A DNA stretch of 64,000 bases, taken from Pollutimonas thiosulfatoxidans. GTDB taxonomy: Bacteria; Pseudomonadota; Gammaproteobacteria; Burkholderiales; Burkholderiaceae_B. The first letter of the stretch is position 1. Each line of letters starts with the position of its first letter. The translations under genes and the position numbers were made by a program. Location of the stretch: assembly GCF_004022565.1 (NCBI RefSeq), contig NZ_CP022987.1, forward strand, positions 496,001 through 560,000, given 5' to 3'. This document shows, piece by piece, positions 50,052-59,461 of the stretch. Under the pieces are notes generated by a model. That model made no database searches, had not been told where the DNA came from, and saw nothing but the letters and a program-made list of their open reading frames with translations.

Positions 50052-51248
50052 TCAAGTTGCCCTAAGCGCAATGCGACCAAATAACCACGATAGACAAGCG
50101 CAAATGGCCAGCATGCCAGTGAGGGGCAGCGGGGTGTCCGACTGCCAGGCGCTGACCGCCAGGCCCGAGGTTGCTCCGCAGAGCATCTGTAAGGTGCCCA
50201 TCAGTGCCGATGCCACGCCAAGTCGGTTGCCTTGCTCGCGTAGGGCCAAGGCGGCGGCATTGGGGTTGACGAAGCCCTGGCTGGCCATGAAGCCTATCAG
50301 GCACAGCATCAATAGTAGCAGGCTTATGGTGCCCGTCACGGTCAGTGCCAGTGCCACCAGCGTCATGATGGCCAGTGTCCGCTGAGCGATCTTCAGCAAG
50401 GCCTCGGGGCTGTGCCGGTTGAGCATCCGGGCGCTGATCTGCGATGCAAGGATAAGCGCAGCAGCGTTCAGCCCGAACAGCAGGCCAAAGTAACGTGGGT
50501 CTATGCCATAGACGTCGATGAACACGCGCGGCGATCCGGCGATGTAGGCAAACATGCCGGCCGAGCCGAAACCGCCTGCCAGCGTATAGCACATGAAGCG
50601 CTTGTGGCACAGCAAGCCGGCATAGTTGCGCGCTATGGTCTTCATGCCCAGCGGGATGACGCGGCTGGGGTCCAGCGTTTCGCGCATGGTCCACACCACG
50701 CCGATCAGCAAGGCGCCGCCACAAGCGGCCATGATGGCGAAAATCCCGCGCCAGCTTCCAAATATCAGCACCTGTGCACCCAGGATGGGCGCCAGAATGG
50801 GCGTTACGCCCATCACCAGGATCAGCAGCGAAAGCGCCTTGGACGCGTCCCGCGTGTCGAAGTTGTCACGTATGACGGCGCGCGGAATCACCATGCCCGA
50901 CGCACCGCCAAAGGCTTGGGCAATACGCCAGAACGTCAGGTGTTCGATGTCGTTGGTATAGGCGCAGGCCACGGAGGCTACGATGAATATCACCAGGCCC
51001 AGTATCAGCGGCTTCTTGCGTCCGTAGCGATCCGCAAATGGGCCGTAGAACAACTGGGCGATCGCAAGTCCGAACAAATAGCTTGCCAGCGTGCGCTCGA
51101 CTTGGCCCTGGCTGGTATCCAGCCCCTGCACAATTGCCGGGAAAGCCGGCAAATACATGTCTATGGCCAGCGGCCCGAGGGCCGTCAGCAGGCCCATCAG
51201 GATCAACCAGCGCGGGATGGTGGTAAGAGGGCTGGGCGAGGGGGGCAT
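50052..51248 (-). CDS. Bcr/CflA-family MFS drug-resistance transporter
   Basis: A 398-residue 12-helix transporter. LMGLLTALGPLAIDMYLPAFPAIVQGL and the motif A GPFADRYGRKKPLILGLVIF place it in the Bcr/CflA group (bicyclomycin, chloramphenicol and other exports). LVMGVTPILAPILGAQVLIFGSWRGIF follows. The substrate cannot be read. It is divergent from cfa, with a 157-base gap holding an inverted repeat. Confidence 0.92.
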   Translation of the reverse strand: MPPSPSPLTTIPRWLILMGLLTALGPLAIDMYLPAFPAIVQGLDTSQGQVERTLASYLFGLAIAQLFYGPFADRYGRKKPLILGLVIFIVASVACAYTNDIEHLTFWRIAQAFGGASGMVIPRAVIRDNFDTRDASKALSLLILVMGVTPILAPILGAQVLIFGSWRGIFAIMAACGGALLIGVVWTMRETLDPSRVIPLGMKTIARNYAGLLCHKRFMCYTLAGGFGSAGMFAYIAGSPRVFIDVYGIDPRYFGLLFGLNAAALILASQISARMLNRHSPEALLKIAQRTLAIMTLVALALTVTGTISLLLLMLCLIGFMASQGFVNPNAAALALREQGNRLGVASALMGTLQMLCGATSGLAVSAWQSDTPLPLTGMLAICACLSWLFGRIALRAT

Positions 51249-51310
51249 GTAGCAAGACGTTGCGCCCGTGTTGCACGGAGCCGACGTATTCAGGTATATA
51301 CGGTATGGGC

Positions 51311-51328
51311 TGCCATCTTAACATGGCA
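51311..51328. repeat. Inverted repeat between the Bcr/CflA gene and cfa
   Basis: TGCCAT (51311-51316) and ATGGCA (51323-51328) form a perfect 6-bp inverted repeat with a 6-base spacer in the divergent gap. It could be an operator acting on either gene. Confidence 0.35.
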
Positions 51329-51405
51329 TTATCAGTACTGGATGCCCCCTTATCGGTGGGCAGTGTGCTTGTTCCTGAGCAGAATTTCACTATAGGGAGT
51401 CGGCC

Positions 51406-52659
51406 TTGAGTTCGGTCTTGTCCGTTGTTGAAACGAAGTTGGCAGCATTGCCTTTGCCCGTTGAATTAATCATGCCTGATGGCCAGAAAGTCGGTTCCGC
51501 CGATGCGCAGATCCGGCTGACCATCAAGGATCGCGCCACGCTGGCACACTTGGCGACCGGTCAGGTGGGCGTACTGGGCGAAGACTACGTCGAAGGCAAA
51601 TTCGACATCAGCGGTTCCATGCGCGACCTGATGCGCCTGGCTGTCGCGATATTGCCGGGTTCTCCGATCGAGGCGGCACGTGTTGGCCGCCTGACCGAGC
51701 TCATACGCCGTCTGGTGTCGGTCTGGCGCCATTCGATCGATCGCGACGCCCGCCAGATTCAGTTTCATTACGACCTGTCCGACGATTTTTACGCGCTGTG
51801 GCTGGACCCGCGCCGGGTATATTCCTGCGCCTATTTCAAGACGCCCGATATGTCGGTGGCCCAGGCGCAAGAAGCCAAGCTTGACCACATTTGCCGCAAA
51901 CTGCGACTGCAACAGGGCGAGCGCTTCCTGGATGTGGGCGCCGGCTGGGGCGGTTTGCTGTTATGGGCTGCCGAGCACTATGGGGTCGATGCCACCGGCA
52001 TCACCCTGTCCAAGAATCAGCATGCCCATGTCAATCAGCTGATACAAGAGAAGGGCTTGCAGGGGCGGGTCCGTATGGAGCTTCTGGATTACCGGAAGCT
52101 GGATGAAGCCCAGCCGTACGACAAAATCGCGTCAGTAGGCATGTTCGAGCATGTGGGCAGGGCGCAGCTGGAGGGCTATTTTTCGAAACTGCGCCGCTTG
52201 CTGCGCCCGGGCGGCCTCATCATGAACCACGGCATTACGGCCGGTGGGGTCGACAACGCAGAACTGGGCGCCGGTATGGGCGAGTTCATCGAGAAATACA
52301 TCTTTCCGGGCGGCGAACTCACCCATATCAGCCAAGTGCTCAAAAGCATGACTGAAGGCGGGCTGGAAGACCTGGATGTCGAGAACCTGCGCCCGCACTA
52401 TGCCCGCACCCTGTGGGCCTGGAGCGACGCGCTGGAAGCCTGCCTGCCGGAAGCACGCAAGACCTTGCCGGGCGACGAAGGCGAGCGCTCCTTGCGCGCT
52501 TATCGCATGTATCTGGCCGGTTGCGCCATGGGGTTCGAGCATGGCTGGATCGCCTTGCATCAGGTTTTGGCACAGCCTCGCAGCAATGGTCGTTCGGACG
52601 AGCTTGATCACCCGGCTGACCAGGCCTATCCGTGGCGCCGCGACTACATTTATTCTTAA
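51406..52659 (+). CDS. cfa: Cyclopropane-fatty-acyl-phospholipid synthase
   Basis: A 417-residue SAM-dependent enzyme that adds a methylene bridge to unsaturated membrane acyl chains. The TTG at 51406 is chosen because AGGGAG lies 6 bases upstream and no better start follows. The SAM-binding motif is FLDVGAGWGGLLLWAAEHYG; Cfa motifs include FHYDLSDDFYALWLDPRRVYSCAYF and MFEHVGRAQLEGYFSKLRRLLRPGG. The C-terminal GFEHGWIALHQVL is normal. Confidence 0.95.
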   Translation: MSSVLSVVETKLAALPLPVELIMPDGQKVGSADAQIRLTIKDRATLAHLATGQVGVLGEDYVEGKFDISGSMRDLMRLAVAILPGSPIEAARVGRLTELIRRLVSVWRHSIDRDARQIQFHYDLSDDFYALWLDPRRVYSCAYFKTPDMSVAQAQEAKLDHICRKLRLQQGERFLDVGAGWGGLLLWAAEHYGVDATGITLSKNQHAHVNQLIQEKGLQGRVRMELLDYRKLDEAQPYDKIASVGMFEHVGRAQLEGYFSKLRRLLRPGGLIMNHGITAGGVDNAELGAGMGEFIEKYIFPGGELTHISQVLKSMTEGGLEDLDVENLRPHYARTLWAWSDALEACLPEARKTLPGDEGERSLRAYRMYLAGCAMGFEHGWIALHQVLAQPRSNGRSDELDHPADQAYPWRRDYIYS

Positions 52660-52969
52660 GCGCGCGTAATCGTACATATAAGCCTGCACCGTCCCGCCTG
52701 CAGTCCGCTGGCGGGGCGCTTGCCGCTAGCGTCGGGTTACTACGGTTGGATGTTCTCGTAATTTCTCGTAAACTGCTGCAAACTTTTCAAGTTCAGTCAA
52801 TCCTGGCGTATGGTGGGTCTCTGGCCCCATAACCTGTCAACGAGTACCACGTACTCTTCACGCTAGTGTCGGTATGTATCGGCGGCCTTCCGTCTTCCGC
52901 ACACCCCCTTAGCTCTGGCGCATCGCGTTTGTTCTGGTGCGTCCACGTCCCTTAAGGAGGCAAACAGCC
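52660..52969. promoter_or_regulatory. 310-base intergenic region before the ProX-like gene
   Basis: No ORF of interest was found. It holds a GC-rich hairpin CCCGCC...GGCGGG (near 52690-52720) that may end the cfa transcript, a tandem repeat TTCTCGTAA (52753-52761 and 52763-52771), and a perfect dyad GAGTAC-CAC-GTACTC (52842-52856). The SD AAGGAGG (52954-52960) is strong. The repeat and dyad are candidate binding sites for control of the importer operon; no clear -35/-10 pair was assigned. Confidence 0.5.
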
Positions 52970-54025
52970 ATGTCTTTCAACGTGTATCAATCACGCCCCG
53001 CGTTCCATTCCACCGCGTTCAAGCGCCTGGCCCTGGGTCTTGGCATAGCGGCCGCCCTGTTCGGCCTGTCAGGCACAGCCAACACGGCGCAAGCGGCCGA
53101 TGCGCCCACCTGCGAAATCGACCGTCCGGTTCGTTTTGGTGGCATGAACTGGGAATCCAATCTGGTTCTTGTCGAAGTCGAACGCTTTATCGCCGACAAG
53201 GGCTACGGATGCAAATCCGAAGTGCTGCCCACCGGAACCTTACCGGCATTGGCTGCGCTGGAGCGCGGAGACCTGGACATCAATACTGAAATCTGGTTGA
53301 ACAGTGTTGCCGAGCCCTGGGCCAAGGCAGAAGCCACCGGTAAGGTCAAGCGCATAGGCGACATCTACATGGGGGGCGAGTCCTGGTTCATTCCCCGTTA
53401 TACCGCCGAGCGCCTGCCCGAGCTGACCAAAGCCGCCGACTTGCCGCAATTCAAGGATGCTTTCAAGGATCCGGAAGAGCCTACCAAGGGCCGCTTCTAC
53501 GGTTGCCCGGCGGGATGGGGTTGCGAAGTTGTTAGCGGCAACTTGTTCAATGCGCTGAAGCTGGACGATACCTTCACCTTGTTCTCGCCCGGCACGGGTG
53601 CCACGCAAAAGGCAGCCCTCACTGCGGCCTACAAGCGCAAGGAAAACATTGTTTTCTACTATTGGTATCCGACGCCGCTGGTGGGCTCCATGGATCTGGT
53701 CAAGCTCGAGCTGCCCGCTTACGATCAAGAGAAGCACGCTTGCCTGACTGACCCTGACTGCGCGAACCCGCAAGCAAGCGCCTACCCTGATAACCCCGTC
53801 TTCACTGCCGTGACGACCTCGTTTACCCAGGAAGCGCCCAAGCTCACCGAGTTTCTGTCCAAGGTCGCCGTGCCGCTGCCCATGATGGACCAGGCCATGG
53901 CCTATATGGAAGAAAACGAAGCCGAACCGGTAGATGTGGCCCAGTGGTTCTTGAAGAACCAGCAAGACATCTGGACCGCGTGGCTCCCAGCTGATGTCGC
54001 CGACCGCGTAAAAGCCGCTCTTTAG
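52970..54025 (+). CDS. proX: Glycine betaine/proline-type ABC substrate-binding protein (ProX-like)
   Basis: A 351-residue periplasmic binding protein of the OpuAC/ProX family. The ATG at 52970 has the consensus SD AAGGAGG. The signal peptide runs to about AQA/AD. The ligand-site region shows VRFGGMNWESNLV and the ProX signature FYGCPAGWGCEVVSGN; a second Cys pair lies in KHACLTDPDCANP. It delivers a quaternary ammonium osmolyte (betaine, proline or choline) to the ProW/ProV channel, by family. The gene order is X-W-V, not V-W-X as in E. coli. Confidence 0.92.
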   Translation: MSFNVYQSRPAFHSTAFKRLALGLGIAAALFGLSGTANTAQAADAPTCEIDRPVRFGGMNWESNLVLVEVERFIADKGYGCKSEVLPTGTLPALAALERGDLDINTEIWLNSVAEPWAKAEATGKVKRIGDIYMGGESWFIPRYTAERLPELTKAADLPQFKDAFKDPEEPTKGRFYGCPAGWGCEVVSGNLFNALKLDDTFTLFSPGTGATQKAALTAAYKRKENIVFYYWYPTPLVGSMDLVKLELPAYDQEKHACLTDPDCANPQASAYPDNPVFTAVTTSFTQEAPKLTEFLSKVAVPLPMMDQAMAYMEENEAEPVDVAQWFLKNQQDIWTAWLPADVADRVKAAL

Positions 54026-54087
54026 TACTCGTTCAATCACACGGGCCACCCGGTCCGTGTGCTGACGAGTTTTACGGAGCTGATTTT

Positions 54088-54939
54088 ATGTTTCCCGAAT
54101 TCATAGCGCCGCGCGACCTGCGTGCGCCTATTGATGATTTTGTTGGCGACATCGTTGCCAACTATGCCGATCTGTTGCGCGCCCTGACCCAGCCCTTGCT
54201 GGACGTACTGATCTGGATGGATCAGATCGTGCGCTATTCGCCCTGGTGGGCGGTCACCCTGGCCATCATGGGCTTGGCGTGGCTGGCCAGCCGCCGTGTT
54301 GGCTTTGCCATGATCATGGGGGCCATGCTGTGCCTGATAGGCCTGATAGGCTTGTGGGACGCCGCCATGCAGACGCTATCGCTGATGATCGTCGCTGTCA
54401 TACTGTCTGTGGCCATAGGCATTCCCATGGGCATTCTCATGGCGAGCTTCAAATGGCTGCGCACCATCATGCTGCCTGTGCTGGACGTCATGCAGACCAT
54501 GCCCAGCTTCGTCTACCTGATTCCCGTGGTGATGTTGTTCAATCTGGGCAAGGTTGCCGCCATTATTGCCACCGTCATTTATGCCGTGCCGCCCGTCATC
54601 CGCCTGACAGATCTGGGCATACGCCTGGTCGACACCGAGGTACTGGAAGCATCGCGCGCCTTTGGCGCCAATCGCGTCAAGCAACTGTTTGGAGTGCAAT
54701 TACCGCTGGCCATGCCCAATATCATGGCTGGCATCAATCAGACCACCATGATGGCGCTGGCCATGGTCGTCATTGCCTCGATGATAGGGGTGCGTGGCCT
54801 AGGCTACGAGGTGCTGCAAGGCATCAACCGCTTGCAAGTGGGGCGCGGCGTACTGGCCGGACTGGGCATAGTCATCATTGCCATTATCTTCGATCGCATC
54901 ACCCAGGAATTTGGGCGACGGCAGCAGAAAGGGGCCTGA
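54088..54939 (+). CDS. proW: Glycine betaine/proline ABC permease (ProW-like)
   Basis: A 283-residue permease with about six helices in the binding-protein-dependent transport family. The EAA-like loop is EASRAFGANRVKQLFGVQLPLAMPNIMAGINQTTMMAL, and IGVRGLGYEVLQGINRLQVG follows. It lies 62 bases after the ProX-like gene and ends one base before proV. Confidence 0.93.
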   Translation: MFPEFIAPRDLRAPIDDFVGDIVANYADLLRALTQPLLDVLIWMDQIVRYSPWWAVTLAIMGLAWLASRRVGFAMIMGAMLCLIGLIGLWDAAMQTLSLMIVAVILSVAIGIPMGILMASFKWLRTIMLPVLDVMQTMPSFVYLIPVVMLFNLGKVAAIIATVIYAVPPVIRLTDLGIRLVDTEVLEASRAFGANRVKQLFGVQLPLAMPNIMAGINQTTMMALAMVVIASMIGVRGLGYEVLQGINRLQVGRGVLAGLGIVIIAIIFDRITQEFGRRQQKGA

Positions 54940-54940
54940 C

Positions 54941-56191
54941 ATGAGCAAAATCGAAGTACGCAACATCTACAAGATTTTCGGTCCGCGCCCGGAGCGCTGG
55001 CTCGAGGCTGCGCGCCAAGGGATCGGCAAGCAGGAATTGCTTGCGGAAAGTGGGCACACGCTGGGCCTGCGCGACATCAGCCTGTCGATCGAAGAAGGCA
55101 GTATCTATGTGATCATGGGTTTGTCGGGCTCGGGCAAATCTACGCTCATTCGCCACTTCAACCGGCTGATCGAACCCAGCGCCGGTCAAATTCTGGTCGA
55201 TGACGTGGATGTCGTCACCCTGGGCAAGACCGAGCTGGAAAAATTCCGCCAGCAGAAGATGAGCATGGTGTTTCAACGGTTCGGCTTGTTTCCCCATCGC
55301 ACCGTTATCCAGAACGTGGCTTACGGCCTGCAAGTGCAGGGTATGGGCAAGCGCGAACGCCACGAGCGCGCCCAGCACTGGCTGGAACAGGTGGGGCTGA
55401 CCGGCTTTGGCAACCAGTACCCGCACCAGCTTTCAGGCGGCATGCAGCAACGCGTGGGCCTCGCCCGGGCGCTGGCCACCGACGCCGAGATCCTCCTGAT
55501 GGACGAAGCATTCTCTGCGCTGGATCCCCTTATTCGGCGCGAGATGCAGGACCAACTGCTGCAGCTGCAATCGCAATTGAACAAGACCATTGTCTTCATT
55601 ACGCACGATCTGGACGAGGCCTTGCGGCTGGGTAACCGCATCGCCATCTTGAAGGGCGGTGAGCTGGTTCAAGAGGGCACCCCGGAAGACATCCTGCTTG
55701 CGCCGGCCGACGACTACGTGCAATCTTTCCTGCAAGACGTGAATCGCGGCAAGGTGCTTAATGCGGTGCATGCCTGCAACGAGCCATCGCTGACACTTAC
55801 CATGCGCTCGCGTCCAGCCCATGCCATCGAGCGGATGGCGGAACGGAACTTCGACTACACAGTGGTGCTCGATGGCAAACGCCTGGCGGGCATCCTGACG
55901 CGGGCCACCGTCGAGCAGGCGGTGCGTGATGGCGCTCGCGATGTTGCACGCTATGTGGAAGATATGGCCACTGTACCCGCCACGGCGGGGCTGGACGAAG
56001 TGCTGGGCCGCATGCTGCGCAGCACCGACCCCATGGCGGTAACCGGCGAAAACGACGAGTTCCTGGGGATGTTGTCGCGCAGCAAGGTCGTTGAACTGGT
56101 CACGCCGGCGCTGGAATCGGCTACAGCGGACGGTGTCGACAGCGACAGCGCGGCCTCGACCGACGGAACGACGGCGCGTACGGCTGCTTAG
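54941..56191 (+). CDS. proV: Glycine betaine/proline ABC ATPase with CBS domains (ProV-like)
   Basis: A 416-residue ATPase. Walker A is GLSGSGKST, the Q-loop is MVFQRFGLFPHR, the signature is LSGGMQQRVGLARAL and Walker B is ILLMDEAFSALDPLIR. After about residue 275 come two CBS-type repeats (AIERMAERNFDYTVVLDGKRLAGILTR and VLGRMLRSTDPMAVTGENDEFLGMLSRS), which in OpuA sense ionic strength. The ATG at 54941 is chosen; an upstream in-frame stretch overlaps proW. The stop TAG shares bases with the MATE stop (56188-56191). Confidence 0.95.
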   Translation: MSKIEVRNIYKIFGPRPERWLEAARQGIGKQELLAESGHTLGLRDISLSIEEGSIYVIMGLSGSGKSTLIRHFNRLIEPSAGQILVDDVDVVTLGKTELEKFRQQKMSMVFQRFGLFPHRTVIQNVAYGLQVQGMGKRERHERAQHWLEQVGLTGFGNQYPHQLSGGMQQRVGLARALATDAEILLMDEAFSALDPLIRREMQDQLLQLQSQLNKTIVFITHDLDEALRLGNRIAILKGGELVQEGTPEDILLAPADDYVQSFLQDVNRGKVLNAVHACNEPSLTLTMRSRPAHAIERMAERNFDYTVVLDGKRLAGILTRATVEQAVRDGARDVARYVEDMATVPATAGLDEVLGRMLRSTDPMAVTGENDEFLGMLSRSKVVELVTPALESATADGVDSDSAASTDGTTARTAA

Positions 56192-57612
56192 CGTGGCGTT
56201 GCCGGCCGCCCAGTTCGGGCGTGCACGGCAACCACGTGGGCGTACCAGAAAAACAGCAGGACGGCCGACAGGCACAAGCCCAGCATCGCCATCAGCCACA
56301 TGGTGCCCGCACCCAGGGGCGCGCCGGGCGCGATGTTGTGCAGCAAGGGCCGCAGCGCGCCGGCCGCCGGGCCAAAGCCCAGCCACCAGCCGCCGATCAG
56401 GCCCAGGCCGGTCAAGGCAGCGACCTGCAGGATCAGCGGTACGACGGCAACCTTGTAGGCGCGCAGCAGATACGAGCCTATGCATTGCATGGCATCGCAC
56501 AGATGGAACCACGGCAGCAATTGCAGCAGGGCAGCCGCCACTGCTGCCACGGCCAGATCATCCGTGTACCACTGCAGGATGGGGTCTCGGCCGGCAATCA
56601 GCAGGGCGGCGGTCAGCGAGGCTCCTGCGGCGACAATCAGGATCCCGGCGCGCCCCATCCGACGCGCTCGTGCCAGGTCGCGGGCGCCGATGGCCTGCGC
56701 GGTCAAAGACGCGGACGCAATGCCAACCGCCATGGGCATCATGTAGCAAAGCGCGGCCAGATTCGCCATGATCTGATGCCCCCCGCTGGCATACATGCCT
56801 TCTCGTGCAACCAGCAACGCCATCACGCTGAAAGCGGCAATTTCGATGAGATAGGATCCACCCATAGGCAAGCCCAGCCGCAGCAATTCTTTCTGGCTGG
56901 TCCAGTTTGGCCAGCCCAGGCGGGGCCGAAAACGCAGGTAGTAGGCGTCATGATTGATGGCCCACAGCCCGGCGGCCAACATCAGCCAGCCCACTATTGC
57001 CGTCGATACACCGGCGCCCACGGCACCCATGGCCGGCACGCCTAATTTGCCGAACATGAATACCCAGTTAAACAGCACCTTGAACATCACGCTGGCCAGA
57101 TTGATCACCATGACGGTCTTGGGGCGAGACACTGCCGTGCCCAGGGCGTAGATGGTGCGAAACACCAGCATGGCTGGCAAGGCCAGCACCAGCGCGCGCA
57201 GATACCAGGTGATGCCATGACGCACGGCGGGATCGACCTCGCCCGACAGCGATAGCCAGATATCGGGAAACAGCATGGCCGCCGCCCCCACGACTGACAG
57301 GCCCAGCGCCAGCCATACGCCCTGTCCCCAGGCATGACCGACATCCTCATACCGTGCGCCGCCAAACAGCTGGCCGATGATGGGTATCAGGGCATGGACG
57401 ACACCCATCATGCCCACGAATACCGTAATGTAGATGGAGGCGCCCAAGGCCATGATTTGCAGGTCGGCCGCGCTGGCGTGCCCCGCCATGGCGGTATCAA
57501 TGACGCCAAAGGCGATGCTGGCCCATGAACTGATCAGTACGGGCCAGGCTTGCTGCAGGATCGCCCGTACATGGGCGCTCAGGCTGGTTGTTTCAGTATG
57601 GGCCGGGCTCAA
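56188..57612 (-). CDS. MATE-family efflux transporter
   Basis: A 474-residue 12-helix antiporter of the multidrug and toxic compound extrusion family. The two repeated halves begin QQAWPVLISSWASIAFGVIDTAMAGH and LLRLGLPMGGSYLIEIAAFSVMALLVARE. The start is TTG at 57612 in a TTGA overlap with the stop of the ArnT-like gene; there is no strong SD, so coupled translation is likely. The substrate is unknown. It is convergent with proV. Confidence 0.9.
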   Translation of the reverse strand: MSPAHTETTSLSAHVRAILQQAWPVLISSWASIAFGVIDTAMAGHASAADLQIMALGASIYITVFVGMMGVVHALIPIIGQLFGGARYEDVGHAWGQGVWLALGLSVVGAAAMLFPDIWLSLSGEVDPAVRHGITWYLRALVLALPAMLVFRTIYALGTAVSRPKTVMVINLASVMFKVLFNWVFMFGKLGVPAMGAVGAGVSTAIVGWLMLAAGLWAINHDAYYLRFRPRLGWPNWTSQKELLRLGLPMGGSYLIEIAAFSVMALLVAREGMYASGGHQIMANLAALCYMMPMAVGIASASLTAQAIGARDLARARRMGRAGILIVAAGASLTAALLIAGRDPILQWYTDDLAVAAVAAALLQLLPWFHLCDAMQCIGSYLLRAYKVAVVPLILQVAALTGLGLIGGWWLGFGPAAGALRPLLHNIAPGAPLGAGTMWLMAMLGLCLSAVLLFFWYAHVVAVHARTGRPATPR

Positions 57613-59363
57613 GGAGTACGGACACGCAATAGCCGGAAGATCTCGTTGCGGTCAGCGCCCCGCTTGCCCACCCACAACACCTGGGCCGAGTCGGCATAGG
57701 CGACCGTGCCATCGGCGACGCTGTCCGGGGAAGTCTGCTGAAGCACCAGGCCGCAGCTCGATTCATAGGTGAAATCGATGTCGTTGAACACCAGGAACGA
57801 AGCGCGCTGACCGACGCCCAGGCCCAGTGCGCGCACGCACTCGCCAGGCTGGCGATGGGTCTGGAGTGCCGTGGCCAGTTGGCCAGAGACCGTCCGGTAG
57901 CTGCGCACATAATCCAGCGCCGGCAGCCACAGCGTGACCAGCAGCAGCCAGGTGACGATGAGCCCGCCCGCCGACAGAACGGTGCCGCGCCAAAGGCCGG
58001 CCGGTTTGGTATGCAGGCGCCAGCGCACCAGGGCTATCCAGGCCAGGGTGCCGAGCACCGCCGCCAGCACGGCGGGCCAAGAGATCGTGACGTCATAGCC
58101 GCGCGTCTGGCGCGCAATGTTATGAGCGATCTGGCGAGGCCAACCGGTCTGCAAGGCGATCCAGCCCAGCCATACCGTTGCGGTCGACAGCGAAAAGCAC
58201 ATGACGGCGAACCAGTCCAGCGAGTTGACGACGCCGCGCCGCAGGGTAGGCAGTGCGAAGGCTGCCAGGACTGCGGCGGGCACGGCCATCAGGCTGTATT
58301 CCGGCTCGAAGGCGTCGACCAGGAACAACATGGTCAGCAGTGGCCAAAGCGCGAACATGATGGGGATCAGCATGTGCGGAGAGGCCAGCCAGGCGCGCCA
58401 GCGCCAAATTGCAAGGATCGCAAACGGCCAGGTCGGCCACAGGAACCAGGGCAGGTCGCGCAGCGTGCTGAGCACTTCCTGAAAATTCGGCCAGCCGAAC
58501 GAGCTGCTGTTCCACAGCACCCAGTTGCGTATCCAGTACTCGCCGACCTGGCTGGCAGGTATCCACCACAGCAGGATGAGGCTGATGCTGATAACGGCCG
58601 TAAGCATCAGCCATTTCTTTTGAGCCCATAAGGCGCTGCGAGGCATGAAGACAAAGGTCGCCGCCAGCATGATGGGCACGGCACCTATCCAGCCACGGGT
58701 CAAAAATGCCGCAGCCAGCGCGAAGCCCAAGGTGATGGACCCGGACGCAGGATGGTCCAGCATGCGCGCGACGGAATAGAAGGCCAGCGCCTGGAAGGCG
58801 ATCAGGGCCGGCACTTCCGAGGTTTCGTGCATGCGCCATACGATGCCCACGGTAGCCACGATCAACAAGAGCGCGGCATCGGCGATCATGCGGCCATAAT
58901 CCTGGACGGTGGGCTCGCCGCCGAAGGGCAGGGCCATCGGTTGCGGCTCGGGCCGGCGGCCCAGCAGGTAAGTGCCGTACCAGACAGAAGCCGTCATCAG
59001 GCCAAACCACAGGAAGTTGGGCAGGCGCGAGGCGATGATCGCGGCGTCCAGTGGCGTGGCGAAGAGCTCGAAAAACGGCGCAAACGCCCAGATGCACAGC
59101 GCCCCTACCCAAGTAATCAGCGGACCGTCCTGAGCATGAGCCAGCACGCCGATCTGGGGCAACAGCCAGGCATGCCCGCCGTCGTTCAGCGCTGTCATCA
59201 TGGTGGCCAGGCCGACCACATCGTCGGTTTTCCACGGATCGCGGAAAAACAGGCCGGCCAGGATATAGATGACGCCGACCACCAACAGGGCCATCCTGGG
59301 CAGCTTTACGGTAGCCGTGGCAGTCAGGCGGGCAGGGGTGGATACGGAATCACTGGACGACAC
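57609..59363 (-). CDS. ArnT-like membrane glycosyltransferase (GT39/83 type)
   Basis: A 584-residue polytopic protein with about 12 hydrophobic helices and a C-terminal periplasmic part of roughly 100 residues. The first periplasmic loop reads FFRDPWKTDDVVGLATMMTAL, with the conserved acidic residues typical of ArnT and PMT enzymes; WRMHETSEVPALIAFQALAFY and FEPEYSLMAVPAAV follow. Such enzymes move sugars from undecaprenyl-phosphate to lipid A or proteins. The GTG start at 59363 has a poor SD. No arnA/B/C genes are present, so the donor sugar is unknown. Confidence 0.85.
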   Translation of the reverse strand: MSSSDSVSTPARLTATATVKLPRMALLVVGVIYILAGLFFRDPWKTDDVVGLATMMTALNDGGHAWLLPQIGVLAHAQDGPLITWVGALCIWAFAPFFELFATPLDAAIIASRLPNFLWFGLMTASVWYGTYLLGRRPEPQPMALPFGGEPTVQDYGRMIADAALLLIVATVGIVWRMHETSEVPALIAFQALAFYSVARMLDHPASGSITLGFALAAAFLTRGWIGAVPIMLAATFVFMPRSALWAQKKWLMLTAVISISLILLWWIPASQVGEYWIRNWVLWNSSSFGWPNFQEVLSTLRDLPWFLWPTWPFAILAIWRWRAWLASPHMLIPIMFALWPLLTMLFLVDAFEPEYSLMAVPAAVLAAFALPTLRRGVVNSLDWFAVMCFSLSTATVWLGWIALQTGWPRQIAHNIARQTRGYDVTISWPAVLAAVLGTLAWIALVRWRLHTKPAGLWRGTVLSAGGLIVTWLLLVTLWLPALDYVRSYRTVSGQLATALQTHRQPGECVRALGLGVGQRASFLVFNDIDFTYESSCGLVLQQTSPDSVADGTVAYADSAQVLWVGKRGADRNEIFRLLRVRTP

Positions 59364-59403
59364 AAGTTGCGCACTCTATTAGAAGGATGGGCGTATCTTA
59401 AAT

Positions 59404-59427
59404 TAAAAAGGCAGCCCGAAGGCTGCC
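59404..59427 (-). terminator. Intrinsic terminator after rpmE2
   Basis: GGCAGCC (59410-59416) pairs with GGCTGCC (59421-59427) around CGAA. On the minus strand five T follow directly. It separates rpmE2 from the ArnT-like gene. Confidence 0.9.
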
Positions 59428-59461
59428 TATCATTACGCGGCGGCCGTGAAGGCCGCGAGGC

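Noticed and set aside
51387..51399. TCACTATAGGGAG resembles the core of the phage T7 promoter
   Set aside because: Only the 3' half matches, no phage genes are near, and the AGGGAG part is explained as the cfa SD; chance is the simpler explanation.
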